Source of the DNA: CAVUDO01 sp963740255
GTDB lineage: Bacteria > Actinomycetota > Actinomycetes > Mycobacteriales > Cryptosporangiaceae
DNA: 64,000 nucleotides
Assembly: GCA_963740255.1 (NCBI GenBank)
Contig: CAVUDO010000002.1
Location: forward strand, 1,488,001 to 1,552,000
Reading direction: 5' to 3'
The notes beneath the pieces were generated by a model that did not search any database, had not been told where the DNA came from, and saw only the letters and a list, made by a program, of their open reading frames with translations. Made by a program: the position numbers and the translations under genes. Of this stretch, positions 51,220-59,924 are shown in pieces (positions within the stretch are counted from its first letter, which is position 1; every line of letters begins with the position of its first letter).

Positions 51220-51669
51220 TCAGCGCGCACCGAGGGCCCGACGGGACGACGGCACGATCAGGAGCACCACACAGGAGACCGCCGCGAGCGCGATCAGGAC
51301 GCCGCCAGCCCTGACCGGCAGGCTGCCCGCTCCGAGCGCCATGGCGTACGCGACGGGTGCGGAGAGTAGCTGGCAGACGATCGCCAGCCCCCGGCCGGCG
51401 ATCCGCCGACGGATCAGCAGCCGGGCCGAGTACCAGAGCGCCACCGCGACCACCCACGACCCGAACACGACCCAGAGCGCGACATCGATCGTCGTCGCCC
51501 GGCCGGTCAGCCATCGGACCAGGCCGAACACCCCCACGCCGGCCAGCAGCGCCGCCTCGGCCCAGAGCACCAGCACGGCCACCCGCAGCGGCGTCGGGCC
51601 CTCGTCGAGCTGCGCCGCGGCGCCGGCGGGGCTTGGATCAGCGGCGGGGCCAGGAGGCTGGTCACTCAC
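51220..51669 (-). CDS. Four-helix membrane protein
   Basis: A protein of about 149 residues from GTG 51669. A Pro/Ala-rich head precedes four membrane helices (AVLVLWAEAALLAGVGVFGLV, ALWVVFGSWVVAVALWYSA, IVCQLLSAPVAYAMALGAG, LIALAAVSCVVLLIVP). A start at 51705 would overlap the divergent kinase gene. It is common in actinobacteria as an unnamed integral membrane protein. No function is suggested by motifs. Confidence 0.68.
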   Translation of the reverse strand: MSDQPPGPAADPSPAGAAAQLDEGPTPLRVAVLVLWAEAALLAGVGVFGLVRWLTGRATTIDVALWVVFGSWVVAVALWYSARLLIRRRIAGRGLAIVCQLLSAPVAYAMALGAGSLPVRAGGVLIALAAVSCVVLLIVPSSRRALGAR

Positions 51670-51703
51670 GGTATCCAGCCTACCGGCCGGTACAGTCCGG
51701 CTC

Positions 51704-52627
51704 ATGCGTGCCCTCCTCGTGGTCAACCCGAGCGCCACGACGACCGGGCCCCGCAGCCGGGACGTGCTGGCCCGGGCGCTGCGCAGCGAGGTGGACCTGG
51801 AGGTGGTCCAGACCCGCCGCCGCGGCCACGCCGCCGACCTGGCCCGACGCGCCACCAAGGACGGCCTGGACGTGGTGGTCGCCCTCGGCGGCGACGGCAC
51901 CGTGAACGAAGTGGTCAACGGCCTGCTGGCCAACGGGCCCGGGCCCGCGGTGCCCGCCCTCGGGGTCGTCCCGGGCGGCTCGACCAACGTGTTCGCCCGG
52001 GCGCTGGGCATCCCCCGCGAGCCGGTGGACGCCACCGGGTTACTCCTGGAGGCGCTGCAGGAGCAGCGCACCCGCTCGATCGGCCTGGGCCGGGCGGACG
52101 ACCGCTGGTTCACGTTCTGTGCCGGGTTCGGGCTCGACGCGGAGGTGATCCGGCGGGTGGAGCGGGCCCGGCACCGGGGCCAGACCTCCAGCCTGCCGCT
52201 CTACCTGCGGGCCACCGTCGGCCAGTACTTCGCCGGCACCGACCGCTCGACGCCGCTGGTCACGCTTTCGCGGGTCGGTCGCGCCCCGGTCGGGAACCTC
52301 TCCGCCGTGATCGTGCAGAACACCTCCCCGTGGACCTACGTCGGCTCCCGTGCGGTCCACCCCAACCCGAGGGCCTCGTTCGACACCGGCCTGGACCTGA
52401 TGGCGCTGCGGGCCCTCCACCTTCCGAGCACGCTGCGGACGGCGTGGCAGATCCTCTCACCGCGGCCGGACCCCCGCGGCCGTCAGGTCTACCGGCTGCA
52501 CGACCTCGACGCGTTCGCGCTGACCGCGGAACGCCCCCTGGCGGTCCAGGTCGACGGGGACTACCTCGGCGAGCGGGACGAGATCCGGTTCGCCGCCGCG
52601 CCGGCGGCGCTCCGCGTGGTGGTTTGA
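51704..52627 (+). CDS. Diacylglycerol/lipid kinase (DagK-like)
   Basis: A 307-residue lipid kinase. The catalytic-domain start is LLVVNPSATTTGPRSRDV, the ATP motif is VVALGGDGTVNEVVNGLL (~65) and the second conserved motif is LGVVPGGSTNVFARALGIP. The C-terminal half has the beta-sandwich with VQVDGDYLGERDEI. It phosphorylates diacylglycerol or a related lipid at the membrane. ATG 51704 begins MRALLVVNP, as usual. It is divergent from the four-helix membrane protein. Confidence 0.88.
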   Translation: MRALLVVNPSATTTGPRSRDVLARALRSEVDLEVVQTRRRGHAADLARRATKDGLDVVVALGGDGTVNEVVNGLLANGPGPAVPALGVVPGGSTNVFARALGIPREPVDATGLLLEALQEQRTRSIGLGRADDRWFTFCAGFGLDAEVIRRVERARHRGQTSSLPLYLRATVGQYFAGTDRSTPLVTLSRVGRAPVGNLSAVIVQNTSPWTYVGSRAVHPNPRASFDTGLDLMALRALHLPSTLRTAWQILSPRPDPRGRQVYRLHDLDAFALTAERPLAVQVDGDYLGERDEIRFAAAPAALRVVV

Positions 52628-52825
52628 GCCAGCGTCCCGCGGGCAGGAGAAGTGACGGAACGCTCATCGGCGACCCCCGGAACGGGGTAGCCGATTACCG
52701 AGGACGGAGGGATGCTTGAACCGGGTGCTTACGATGCGTAGATAGCGGGTCGCCAATGACCCATATGTGCGATATAACCGCCAGTGAGACCCCTCTCCAC
52801 CCGGAGATTTAAGGTTCACAACCTC

Positions 52826-52858
52826 TTGACATAGCCACTGATCGTGAAAGCATTCACA
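52826..52858 (+). promoter_or_regulatory. Promoter region of whiB1 with CRP-type box
   Basis: The 307 bases before whiB1 hold no gene. TTGACA at 52826-52831 is a perfect -35 hexamer. CGTGA-N6-TCACA at 52843-52858 differs by one base from the TGTGA-N6-TCACA consensus of the CRP-family regulator that controls whiB1 in mycobacteria. It overlaps the expected -10 region, so binding there would be expected to repress. Confidence 0.6.
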
Positions 52859-52934
52859 AGGTAAGACCGCAAATCTTCCCGCGACGCCGTGCCGCTCTGG
52901 CCGGCGGGTCATCACTGATACAAGGAGAAGTGGC

Positions 52935-53186
52935 ATGGACTGGCGCCACCGCGCCCTCTGCCGTGACGAGGACCCGGAGCTGTTCTTCCCGATCGGGACG
53001 ACCGGACCTGCGCTGCTGCAGATCGAAGAGGCGAAGGCGGTCTGTCGCCGGTGTCCCGCGACGGACCTGTGCCTGCAGTGGGCGCTGGAGACCGGGCAGG
53101 ACGCCGGTGTGTGGGGCGGCATGAGCGAGGACGAACGCCGCGCCCTCAAGCGCCGCAACGCCCGCCAGCGCGCCCGCACCGCCTGA
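52935..53186 (+). CDS. whiB1: WhiB-family iron-sulfur regulator, WhiB1 type
   Basis: An 83-residue protein. Four cysteines (Cys9, 37, 40 and 46, in ALCRDEDPELFFP and VCRRCPATDLC) bind a 4Fe-4S cluster. DAGVWGGMSEDERRALKRR holds the GVWGG turn and the basic DNA-binding tail. In actinobacteria WhiB1 binds the main sigma factor and responds to nitric oxide through its cluster. AAGGAG at 52922-52927 precedes ATG 52935. Size, spacing and the upstream CRP-type box all fit WhiB1 rather than other WhiB proteins. Confidence 0.93.
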   Translation: MDWRHRALCRDEDPELFFPIGTTGPALLQIEEAKAVCRRCPATDLCLQWALETGQDAGVWGGMSEDERRALKRRNARQRARTA

Positions 53187-53215
53187 TTCGAACCCGCACC
53201 AACGCGACACCCCAC

Positions 53216-53251
53216 CCGGCCCGGCCCTCCTCCCGCGGAGCGCCGGGCCGG
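53216..53251. terminator. Hairpin between whiB1 and the sensor kinase
   Basis: A perfect 10-bp stem (CCGGCCCGGC with GCCGGGCCGG) around a 16-base loop between two convergent genes, 29 bases after whiB1 and 35 before the kinase gene end. It can terminate both transcripts. Confidence 0.7.
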
Positions 53252-53286
53252 CGCACGTCCTGCTCCCGTCGTCGGGAAGGCCATGC

Positions 53287-54762
53287 TCAGCGCGACAGGG
53301 TGAGGGGCACGATCAGCACCACCTCGGTGCCCCCCTCGGCCCGGGGCAGCACCTCCAAAGTGCCGCCGAGCTCCCCGGTCACCAGCGTCCAGACGATCTG
53401 CAGGCCGAGCCGCTGCGAGTGCTCCAGGCTGAAGTCCGGCGGCAACCCCTGGCCGGAGTCGCTGACCCGCACGTGGAGGCGACCGCGCCAGCGGTGGGCG
53501 GCGAGCACGACCTCGCCGGCCTCCCCCGGTCCGTACGCATGCTCGACGGCGTTCTGCAGGAGTTCGGTCACCACCATCACCAGCGGGGTGGCCACCTGCG
53601 CGGGCAGCACGCCGAACGACCCCTCGCGGCGCTGCGTCACCTCTGACTCCGGCGCGGCCACCTCGCCGACCATGGACGCAACGCGGTCGACGATCGTGTC
53701 GAACTCGACCGTCTCGTCCATCGACAATGCGAGCGTCTCGTGCACCAGGGCGATCGTGCTGACGCGGCGGACGGACTCCTCCAGGGCGGCCCGGGCATCG
53801 GCGGTCTCCACCCGGCGGGCCTGCAGGCGCAGCAACGCGGCGACGGTCTGCAGGTTGTTCTTCACCCGGTGGTGGATCTCCCGGATCGTCGCGTCCTTGC
53901 TGAGCAGCGCCCGGTCCCGGCGGCGGACGTCGGTGACGTCGCGGACCAGCACCACCGCACCGATCGGCACGCCGTCGGGCAGCAGCGGCAACGCCCGCAA
54001 CAGCACGGTGGCGCCCCGGGCCTCGACCTCCTTGTGCGCCGGCGCGTCGCCGCGCAACGCCATCTCGACCCGCTCCGCCGCCTCGCCGCCGTCCAGCGGA
54101 TCGTCGGCCAGCGAGCGGGTGAGCGCCGCGAGTTCGGAGTCGAGCAGGTCGCCGGACAGGCCGAGGCGCCGGTAGGCCGACTGGGCGTTCGGACTGGCGT
54201 AGCTCACCCGTCCCTGCCGGTCGAGGCGGACCAGGCCGTCGCCGACCCGCGGCGCCGAGGTGGTCTCGGGCGGGAGCTGGGCCAGCGGGAACGAGCCGTC
54301 CGCGATCATCCGGCACAGGTCGTCGGCCACCTGGAGGTAGTTCAGCTCCAGCTGGCTGGGCACCCGGGTGGCGGCGAGGTTGGTGTCCCGTCCGACCACG
54401 CCGATCATCCGGTCGGCGCGCCGGACCGGGATCGCCTCGTGCCGGGCGGGCACTCCGGCGTGCCAGACCGGGTCGCCCTCCCGCCAGATCCGACGCTCGG
54501 CGACCGCCGTGCCCAGGTGCGCGGCGTTCGATCCGGTCACCAACCGGCCGACCTGGTCGTCCTGGTGCGCGGTGGGCGCGGTGGTCGGCCGCACCTGGGC
54601 AACGCAGAGGAACCCCTCGTCCGCCACGGGCACCCACAGCAGCAGGTCGGCGAAGGACAGGTCGGAGAGCAGTTGCCAGTCGCCGGCGAGCCGATGCAGG
54701 TGGTCGAACTCGTCGGCGGAGAGCGCGCTGTGCTCCTCGACCAGGTCACGCAGGGTGGACAC
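53287..54762 (-). CDS. pdtaS: PdtaS-type sensor histidine kinase
   Basis: A 491-residue cytoplasmic kinase. Residues ~1-160 are a GAF-type sensor, ~165-280 a PAS-type domain (DGLVRLDRQGRVSYASPNAQ). The HisKA_2 H box TIREIHHRVKNNLQTVAALL has its phospho-His near residue 298. The ATPase part shows TELLQNAVEHAYG, SDSGQGLPPDF and GLQIVWTLV. The order matches mycobacterial PdtaS, which passes phosphate to the RNA-binding antiterminator PdtaR. That partner is not in the window. GTG 54762 is the start that begins the GAF domain (STLRDLVEEHSALSADEF). Confidence 0.88.
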   Translation of the reverse strand: MSTLRDLVEEHSALSADEFDHLHRLAGDWQLLSDLSFADLLLWVPVADEGFLCVAQVRPTTAPTAHQDDQVGRLVTGSNAAHLGTAVAERRIWREGDPVWHAGVPARHEAIPVRRADRMIGVVGRDTNLAATRVPSQLELNYLQVADDLCRMIADGSFPLAQLPPETTSAPRVGDGLVRLDRQGRVSYASPNAQSAYRRLGLSGDLLDSELAALTRSLADDPLDGGEAAERVEMALRGDAPAHKEVEARGATVLLRALPLLPDGVPIGAVVLVRDVTDVRRRDRALLSKDATIREIHHRVKNNLQTVAALLRLQARRVETADARAALEESVRRVSTIALVHETLALSMDETVEFDTIVDRVASMVGEVAAPESEVTQRREGSFGVLPAQVATPLVMVVTELLQNAVEHAYGPGEAGEVVLAAHRWRGRLHVRVSDSGQGLPPDFSLEHSQRLGLQIVWTLVTGELGGTLEVLPRAEGGTEVVLIVPLTLSR

Positions 54763-54953
54763 GTGCCGAGCGTCGCACACGGCCACCCGCCCTGCCGGTC
54801 AGGTGCCCCGGTTGTCAGGGGCGGGTCGGGCCCGGGCGGGACGCCGGGCCGACTGCGGCGCGTGGCCTGGTCGGCCCGGCGTCACGCGGCGCCCTGGACG
54901 GATCGGGCCGTGCGGCTTCACCGGCCCGCACGGCTGTGCCAGACTCCGAACCG

Positions 54954-56168
54954 ATGGACGCTCCCCCGCCCACTCCGCCGACTCCTCAGGCCGCGGCCCC
55001 GCGGCCGGTCGATCCCCTCCAGCGCCTCCGCGACGCGGCCGCGCTGCGCGGCTTCGAAGGTCTGACCCGCGAACTCCGGCCCCGGTCGGCCTCGGGCGAC
55101 GGGTTGCTCGACCTGGCCAGCAACGACTACCTCGGACTGAGCCGGGACTCCCGGGTCACCTCCGCGGCTGCCTACGCGACCCTGACCTGGGGCGCCGGCG
55201 CGACCGGATCCCGCCTGGTCACCGGCAGCACCACGCTGCACGCCGACCTCGAACGCGCCCTGGCCAGCTTCACCGCCTCCCCCGCGGCGCTGGTCTTCTC
55301 TTCGGGCTACCTCGCCAACCTCGCCGCGGTCACGCTCGTCGGCGGGCCCGACGTGCTGGTGATCTCCGACGCCGCCAACCACGCCTCGATCGTGGACGCC
55401 TGCCGGCTGTCCCGGTCCCGGGTCGTGGTCGCCGGTCACAAGGACGTCGGGGCGATGGAGCGGGCGCTGGCCGCCCGCGCCGAACCGCACGCGGTGGTCG
55501 TCACCGATGCGCTGTTCAGCGTCGACGGCGACCTCGCCCCGATACCGCAGCTGCATGCGATCAGCCGACGGTACGGTGCGCTGCTTGTCGTCGACGAGGC
55601 ACACACGATCGGCGTCGTCGGGGAGGGTGGCCGTGGCGCGGTGTACGCGGCGGGGCTGCAGGGCGAGCCGGACATCGTCCGCACCGCCACGCTGTCGAAG
55701 TCGCTCGGCGCCCAGGGCGGCGCGGTGCTGGCCGCACCCGAGGTAATCCAGGGGCTGGTGGACGCCGGGCGGCCGTTCATCTTCGACACCGGGCTGGCGC
55801 CGTCCTGCGCCGCCGCCGCACTGGCCGCGCTGCGCATCCTGCACGCGTTCCCCGAGTTCGCGTTCGCCGCCCGCACCCGGGCAAACGAGCTGGCCTGGAC
55901 GATCCGGCAGGCCGGGCTCCCGGTCACCCGGCCGGACGGCGCCGTGCTGGCGGTGCCGCTGGGCGACCCGCGGGTGGCGCTGCGGGCGCAGGCGATCTGC
56001 GCGGAGCACGGTGTGCGGGTCGGCTGCTTCCGGCCGCCGTCGGTCGCACCCGACCGGTCGTGCCTGCGGTTCACGGCGCGCGCCGACCTGGACAACGCGG
56101 AGATGTCGACGGCCGCCCACGCCATCGCCGCGGTCGCGCTGGACCTGAAGATCCCCAAGCCGCGCTGA
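54954..56168 (+). CDS. bioF: 8-amino-7-oxononanoate synthase
   Basis: A 404-residue PLP enzyme that condenses pimeloyl-thioester with alanine in biotin synthesis. Family motifs: LASNDYLGLSRD (~55), GSRLVTGSTTLHADLE, VVTDALFSVDGDLAPI, VVDEAHTIGVVGEGGRG (PLP Asp/His) and the PLP Lys in TLSKSLGAQGG (~250). The first ~20 residues are a Pro-rich extension. The gene is 4.8 kb upstream of bioD-bioB on the same strand, separated by minus-strand genes, so it must have its own promoter. GTG 54936 is an alternative start. Confidence 0.93.
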   Translation: MDAPPPTPPTPQAAAPRPVDPLQRLRDAAALRGFEGLTRELRPRSASGDGLLDLASNDYLGLSRDSRVTSAAAYATLTWGAGATGSRLVTGSTTLHADLERALASFTASPAALVFSSGYLANLAAVTLVGGPDVLVISDAANHASIVDACRLSRSRVVVAGHKDVGAMERALAARAEPHAVVVTDALFSVDGDLAPIPQLHAISRRYGALLVVDEAHTIGVVGEGGRGAVYAAGLQGEPDIVRTATLSKSLGAQGGAVLAAPEVIQGLVDAGRPFIFDTGLAPSCAAAALAALRILHAFPEFAFAARTRANELAWTIRQAGLPVTRPDGAVLAVPLGDPRVALRAQAICAEHGVRVGCFRPPSVAPDRSCLRFTARADLDNAEMSTAAHAIAAVALDLKIPKPR

Positions 56169-56209
56169 CCCGACGCGCGCCCACCGACGCGCGCCGCCGC
56201 GACGCCGAC

Positions 56210-58699
56210 CTACACGAACTGGCGGCGCTGGAGCCAGCTGAACGCCACCCAGCCGGGCACGACCGGGAGCCAGAACGTCAGCAACCGGAACAGCAGCACC
56301 GCCGAGACCGCCGTGCCGCCGTCCAGCCCGCCCGCGGTCAGACCGGCCGACAGCACGGCCTCCACCGCGCCCAGGCCGCCGGGCGTCGGCGCCGCGGAAC
56401 CCAGCGCCGTGCCGGCGAGCACCACCACCGCCACCAAGGTCCACGGGACCGAGCCGCCGAACGCCCGGATCGAGGCCACCATCACCAGCACGGTGAACAG
56501 GCTCTGCAACAGCGTCCCGACGATGCCGGTGAGCAGCCGCACCGGCCGGGTGAACACCAGGCCGATCCGCGGCCGGACCTGGTCGAGGTAGGGGCGGGCG
56601 CGGCTGAGCAGCAGCCGCCGCACCGCCGGCACCGCCAGCGCCAGCGCGCCGGCCGCGACGGCCACCGCGAGCACGACCAGCGCCCAGCCGGGCACGCTGA
56701 GCTCCTGGCTGGAGGACGCCCCGGTGAACGCGCTCAGGACCACCACCAGCAGCACGCTGCTCCCGATCGTGCCGGCCTGCCAGAGCGCGACACTGGCCAC
56801 GGCCGCCGCGGCGGGCAATCCGGACCGCTGCAGGTAGCGCACGTTCAGCGCCGCGACGCCCACCCCGGCCGGCGCCACCAGCGCCAGGAACGAGCCGGCG
56901 ACCTGCACGACCGTGGTCCGGAGAAACGCCAGCCGCTCGGCCACGAAGCCCTGTACGGCCAGCGCCGCGCCGACGTACCGCACGGCCGACAGCACGGCCG
57001 CCACCAGCAGCCACTGCCAACTCGCCGCGCGGATGATCGCCCACATGTCCAGGCCCGCCACCTGCCCGACGAGCACGTACGCGGCGACGGTGAGCGCGAC
57101 CGCCGAGAGGATGAAGCGGGGGCGCAGCCGTTCGATCCGCACCGGATGGACCGGAGCGCTCGGGACGGCGTCGACGATCGCGCTGCGCAGCGTGTCGAGC
57201 AGGCCCTCGCGTGCCTTCACGGCGCGGCGGGTGGACCGGCCCAGGACGACCGGCTGCAGCAGGGGCACGGTGGTCGCCAGCCGCCGCGGCCCGAGAACCC
57301 GCAGCGCGCTCCGCACGGCCCGTTCCGGCCCCACGGCCAGCGCGAGCGCCACCAGGAGCTGGGCCCGGTCCAGGCGGATCGCGGTGCGGCCCGCGGCCAC
57401 CAGCACCGCCGGCGCGGTGCGGAGCCCCACGCCGCCGTCCTCGGTCAGGACGATGTTCTCCGCCCCGAGGGCGCGGTGCGCGACCGCCTTGCGGTGCAGC
57501 AGCTCGACCTGTTCCCAGGCGGCATCCAGCCGGGCGTCGGTGAGGTCGTGGGGCTGGGCCTCGGCCAGCGTCGGGCCGGGCACGTCGAAGTAGGCGACGA
57601 CGGTGGCGTCCGGGTCGACGGGCACGGCGGCGACCAGCAGCTGGACGTTCGCGCCGGTGGCACCGAGTGCCAGGCCGAGCAGCACCTCGTGCTCGAGCGC
57701 TCGCCGCAGCGAGAGCAGCGCCCGGCGGTTGGCGGCCTGCCGGAACCGGAGCGTCCGCCAGAGCGCGGACAGCACGTCGGCGCCCTCCTGGTCGCGGTCG
57801 AGCACGCGCACGACCAGCGGCCGGCCGTCCGCGTCGAGGACGTCGTAGTACGCCGGGTCGGCTGACTCCGGACGCCGCGGACGCAGCACCCGGACGTCGA
57901 TGCCGGTGCCGGCCAGCGCGGCCACCACCGCACGGGGACTCGGCCGGGACGGTGCCGAGCCCAGCGCCCACCGCGCGAACAGCCCCACCGCACGCCCGAG
58001 CACCAGCGACACGACGACGGCGAGCGCGGTGTACCCGATCGAGATCAGCGCGACGCCCACCAGCACGAACACGGCGGCGGCGATGCCCCGCCACCAGGGC
58101 CGCTGACCCAGCCGGGCCACCGTGGCCAGCGCGACCACGCCGACCACCACGCCGGCCACCGGCGAACCGGCACCGTCGGCCCCGATCAGCGACCGCGCGA
58201 GGGGGTGGCCGGGGCCGAGGTTCAGCACGATCGTGGTGAAGGCCGTCGCGGCACCGAGACCGGCGACCACGGCGAGCAGGGAATCGGCGAGCGTCCGCAC
58301 CCGGCGTCGCACCAGCAGGTCCACCGCCACGCCGACCGGCAGCGCCAGCACCAGCAGGCCGGCGGCCCCCGTCATCAGGACGAGCACCGGACCGGCCAGC
58401 GGCGCGGTCGCCTGCTGGACGTCGGCGTCGAGGCCGGCCACGGTGTTGGTGGTGAACGCCCCGATCAGCAGCACCACCGCCAGCCCGCCCAGCGCGACGA
58501 GCAGCCGGACAAGGTCCATCGGCCGGTGGGCGCGGCGAGGGGGCTCGGGAGCCTCGATGACGACGTTCGCCCCGACCGGAGCATCCTCCGCCTCGTCCGC
58601 GAACTCCTGCCCCGCTCGCTCGGAGGACGCGCGGGACCCCGGGTCGGGCTCCTCGTCGCCTACGCGTGACGAGGCCGCGGGCCGGCCAGCGGACGTCAT
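56210..58699 (-). CDS. Flippase-like (LPG-synthase-TM) protein with kinase-like domain
   Basis: An 829-residue membrane protein. Residues ~60-245 contain five or six helices. Residues ~255-500 form a soluble domain like the protein-kinase/AarF-APH fold (VVRVLDRDQEGADVL and the catalytic-loop equivalent VAHRALGAENIVLTEDG, where the Asp of HxD is replaced). Residues ~525-825 are an AglD/MprF-type transporter fold of eight helices (FLALVAPAGVGVAALNVRYL, then GSAAPTPGGLGAVEAVLSAG). The family is frequent in actinobacteria. The altered catalytic loop suggests a pseudokinase that senses or regulates lipid transfer. It is convergent with bioF. Confidence 0.8.
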   Translation of the reverse strand: MTSAGRPAASSRVGDEEPDPGSRASSERAGQEFADEAEDAPVGANVVIEAPEPPRRAHRPMDLVRLLVALGGLAVVLLIGAFTTNTVAGLDADVQQATAPLAGPVLVLMTGAAGLLVLALPVGVAVDLLVRRRVRTLADSLLAVVAGLGAATAFTTIVLNLGPGHPLARSLIGADGAGSPVAGVVVGVVALATVARLGQRPWWRGIAAAVFVLVGVALISIGYTALAVVVSLVLGRAVGLFARWALGSAPSRPSPRAVVAALAGTGIDVRVLRPRRPESADPAYYDVLDADGRPLVVRVLDRDQEGADVLSALWRTLRFRQAANRRALLSLRRALEHEVLLGLALGATGANVQLLVAAVPVDPDATVVAYFDVPGPTLAEAQPHDLTDARLDAAWEQVELLHRKAVAHRALGAENIVLTEDGGVGLRTAPAVLVAAGRTAIRLDRAQLLVALALAVGPERAVRSALRVLGPRRLATTVPLLQPVVLGRSTRRAVKAREGLLDTLRSAIVDAVPSAPVHPVRIERLRPRFILSAVALTVAAYVLVGQVAGLDMWAIIRAASWQWLLVAAVLSAVRYVGAALAVQGFVAERLAFLRTTVVQVAGSFLALVAPAGVGVAALNVRYLQRSGLPAAAAVASVALWQAGTIGSSVLLVVVLSAFTGASSSQELSVPGWALVVLAVAVAAGALALAVPAVRRLLLSRARPYLDQVRPRIGLVFTRPVRLLTGIVGTLLQSLFTVLVMVASIRAFGGSVPWTLVAVVVLAGTALGSAAPTPGGLGAVEAVLSAGLTAGGLDGGTAVSAVLLFRLLTFWLPVVPGWVAFSWLQRRQFV

Positions 58700-58754
58700 G
58701 GCCCCGATGCTGCCATCAACGGGCGCGGGTTGACGAAAAGCCGCGCTGCGACGC

Positions 58755-59426
58755 TCAGGCGGGAACCGTCAACCGGCCGGAGTCGTCCGGCCCGTCGACG
58801 AGCGGGTCCGAGCCCGCGAACCGTGCCACCAGGAAGCCGGACGCGGTGCGCGGGTGGATCGTGCAGTGGTCCCAGGCGGGGCTGAGCACCGCGACGGGCC
58901 AGCGGTCCGGGTCGTCCCCGAACGGCAGCCAGCCGACGACGCACCCGTCGTCCACCGACGCCCAGGCGAAGAGGCCGCGGGGTTCGGGGGCGAACGGCGG
59001 CGGGAAGGCACCGCCGCTGAGGTGTCGCAGATCGCGGACGTAACCGATGAGTGTGTCGTGCCGCCGACGCAGGTCGAGAGCGGGGAAGGCGGCGAACGGC
59101 GCGTAGATCAACACGTCCCCGAGCCGGCCGGCGCCGTAACCGTCGACCAGCTTCTTGTAGTCCGCCGGCAGCGTCGTGCCGGCCCATGCCTCGGCCCGCC
59201 GCCAGTCGGTGCGCGCCGGACGGGCGGCGAAGCGCGGTGCGTGGCGGCGGAGTGCGTCGACCTGGTCGAGATGGCCGGCCGGCACCGGCTCGCCCGGCCC
59301 GGTGCTCCACTCCGGGCGGAACGTCGCCGCGGCCCTCGGCCCGGAAGCGGCCGAACTCGTAGCGCCGCGCTCGACGGCCCGGGCCGCGTGCGGGGCCCGG
59401 AGGCGCCCCCGCCGTTTCCACCACAT
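58755..59426 (-). CDS. SUKH/SMI1-KNR4-like protein
   Basis: A 223-residue soluble protein. The core TTLPADYKKLVDGYGAGRLG matches the opening of the SUKH (SMI1/KNR4) fold. A later segment (DDGCVVGWLPFGDDPDRWPV) fits its beta part. SUKH proteins often neutralise polymorphic toxins, but also act in other settings. No toxin gene is adjacent; upstream are DUF397 and Scr1-type genes on the same strand. The start MWWKRRGRLRA (ATG 59426) is chosen as the most natural. Confidence 0.7.
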   Translation of the reverse strand: MWWKRRGRLRAPHAARAVERGATSSAASGPRAAATFRPEWSTGPGEPVPAGHLDQVDALRRHAPRFAARPARTDWRRAEAWAGTTLPADYKKLVDGYGAGRLGDVLIYAPFAAFPALDLRRRHDTLIGYVRDLRHLSGGAFPPPFAPEPRGLFAWASVDDGCVVGWLPFGDDPDRWPVAVLSPAWDHCTIHPRTASGFLVARFAGSDPLVDGPDDSGRLTVPA

Positions 59427-59630
59427 GGCCACCGCCTCGAATCCGGATCGGGACGTAGCACGACGCACACGCTCTGCAATTCACAGAGTGCATGATGCAG
59501 ACCGGGCCAGGCAAGGGTTTCGGCGGTCGGATCGGAAGGGCCTGCGCCGCGTCCGGCGACGGTCCCCGACCGCCGCCGGACGCCGACGCCGCGCACCCCG
59601 ACAACGGGGAGCGGACGTGGTGGCCGGCCG

Positions 59631-59837
59631 TCAGGGACGGTCGAAGTCGCCTGCCTTGCCCGAGGCCACGAACGCGGCCCAGGCCGGGTGGTCGCACACC
59701 AACGCCGGACCGGCGGGGTCCTTCGAGTCGCGCACGGCGACGTGGGCCCGGAACAGCGCGGTCTGCACGCAGTTCCCGTACATCCCGCTCCGGGAGCTGG
59801 CACGCCATACGGCGCCGGTGAGGTCGAACGCGGGCAT
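59631..59837 (-). CDS. DUF397 protein
   Basis: A 68-residue protein with the full DUF397 pattern: VWRASSRSGMYGNCVQTAL, then VAVRDSKDPAGPAL and the C-terminal WAAFVASGKAGDFDRP. DUF397 proteins are partners of Scr1/WhiJ-type regulators in actinobacterial regulatory cassettes. The gene follows the Scr1-type gene by 87 bases on the same strand and is presumably co-transcribed. Confidence 0.92.
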   Translation of the reverse strand: MPAFDLTGAVWRASSRSGMYGNCVQTALFRAHVAVRDSKDPAGPALVCDHPAWAAFVASGKAGDFDRP

Positions 59838-59924
59838 CCGCGATTTCCTTTCGGGTGGACCGGCGGCACGCCGCGCCGCCGGTCGAGCGAGAGGCGGCCG
59901 TTCGGCCGCCCTGGGAGGAAGGGT

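Noticed and set aside
54918..58094. Kilobase-scale plus and minus frames across bioF and the flippase gene
   Set aside because: These are shadows of the two real genes, with Arg/Ala/Gly/Pro-dominated translations and no domain motifs.
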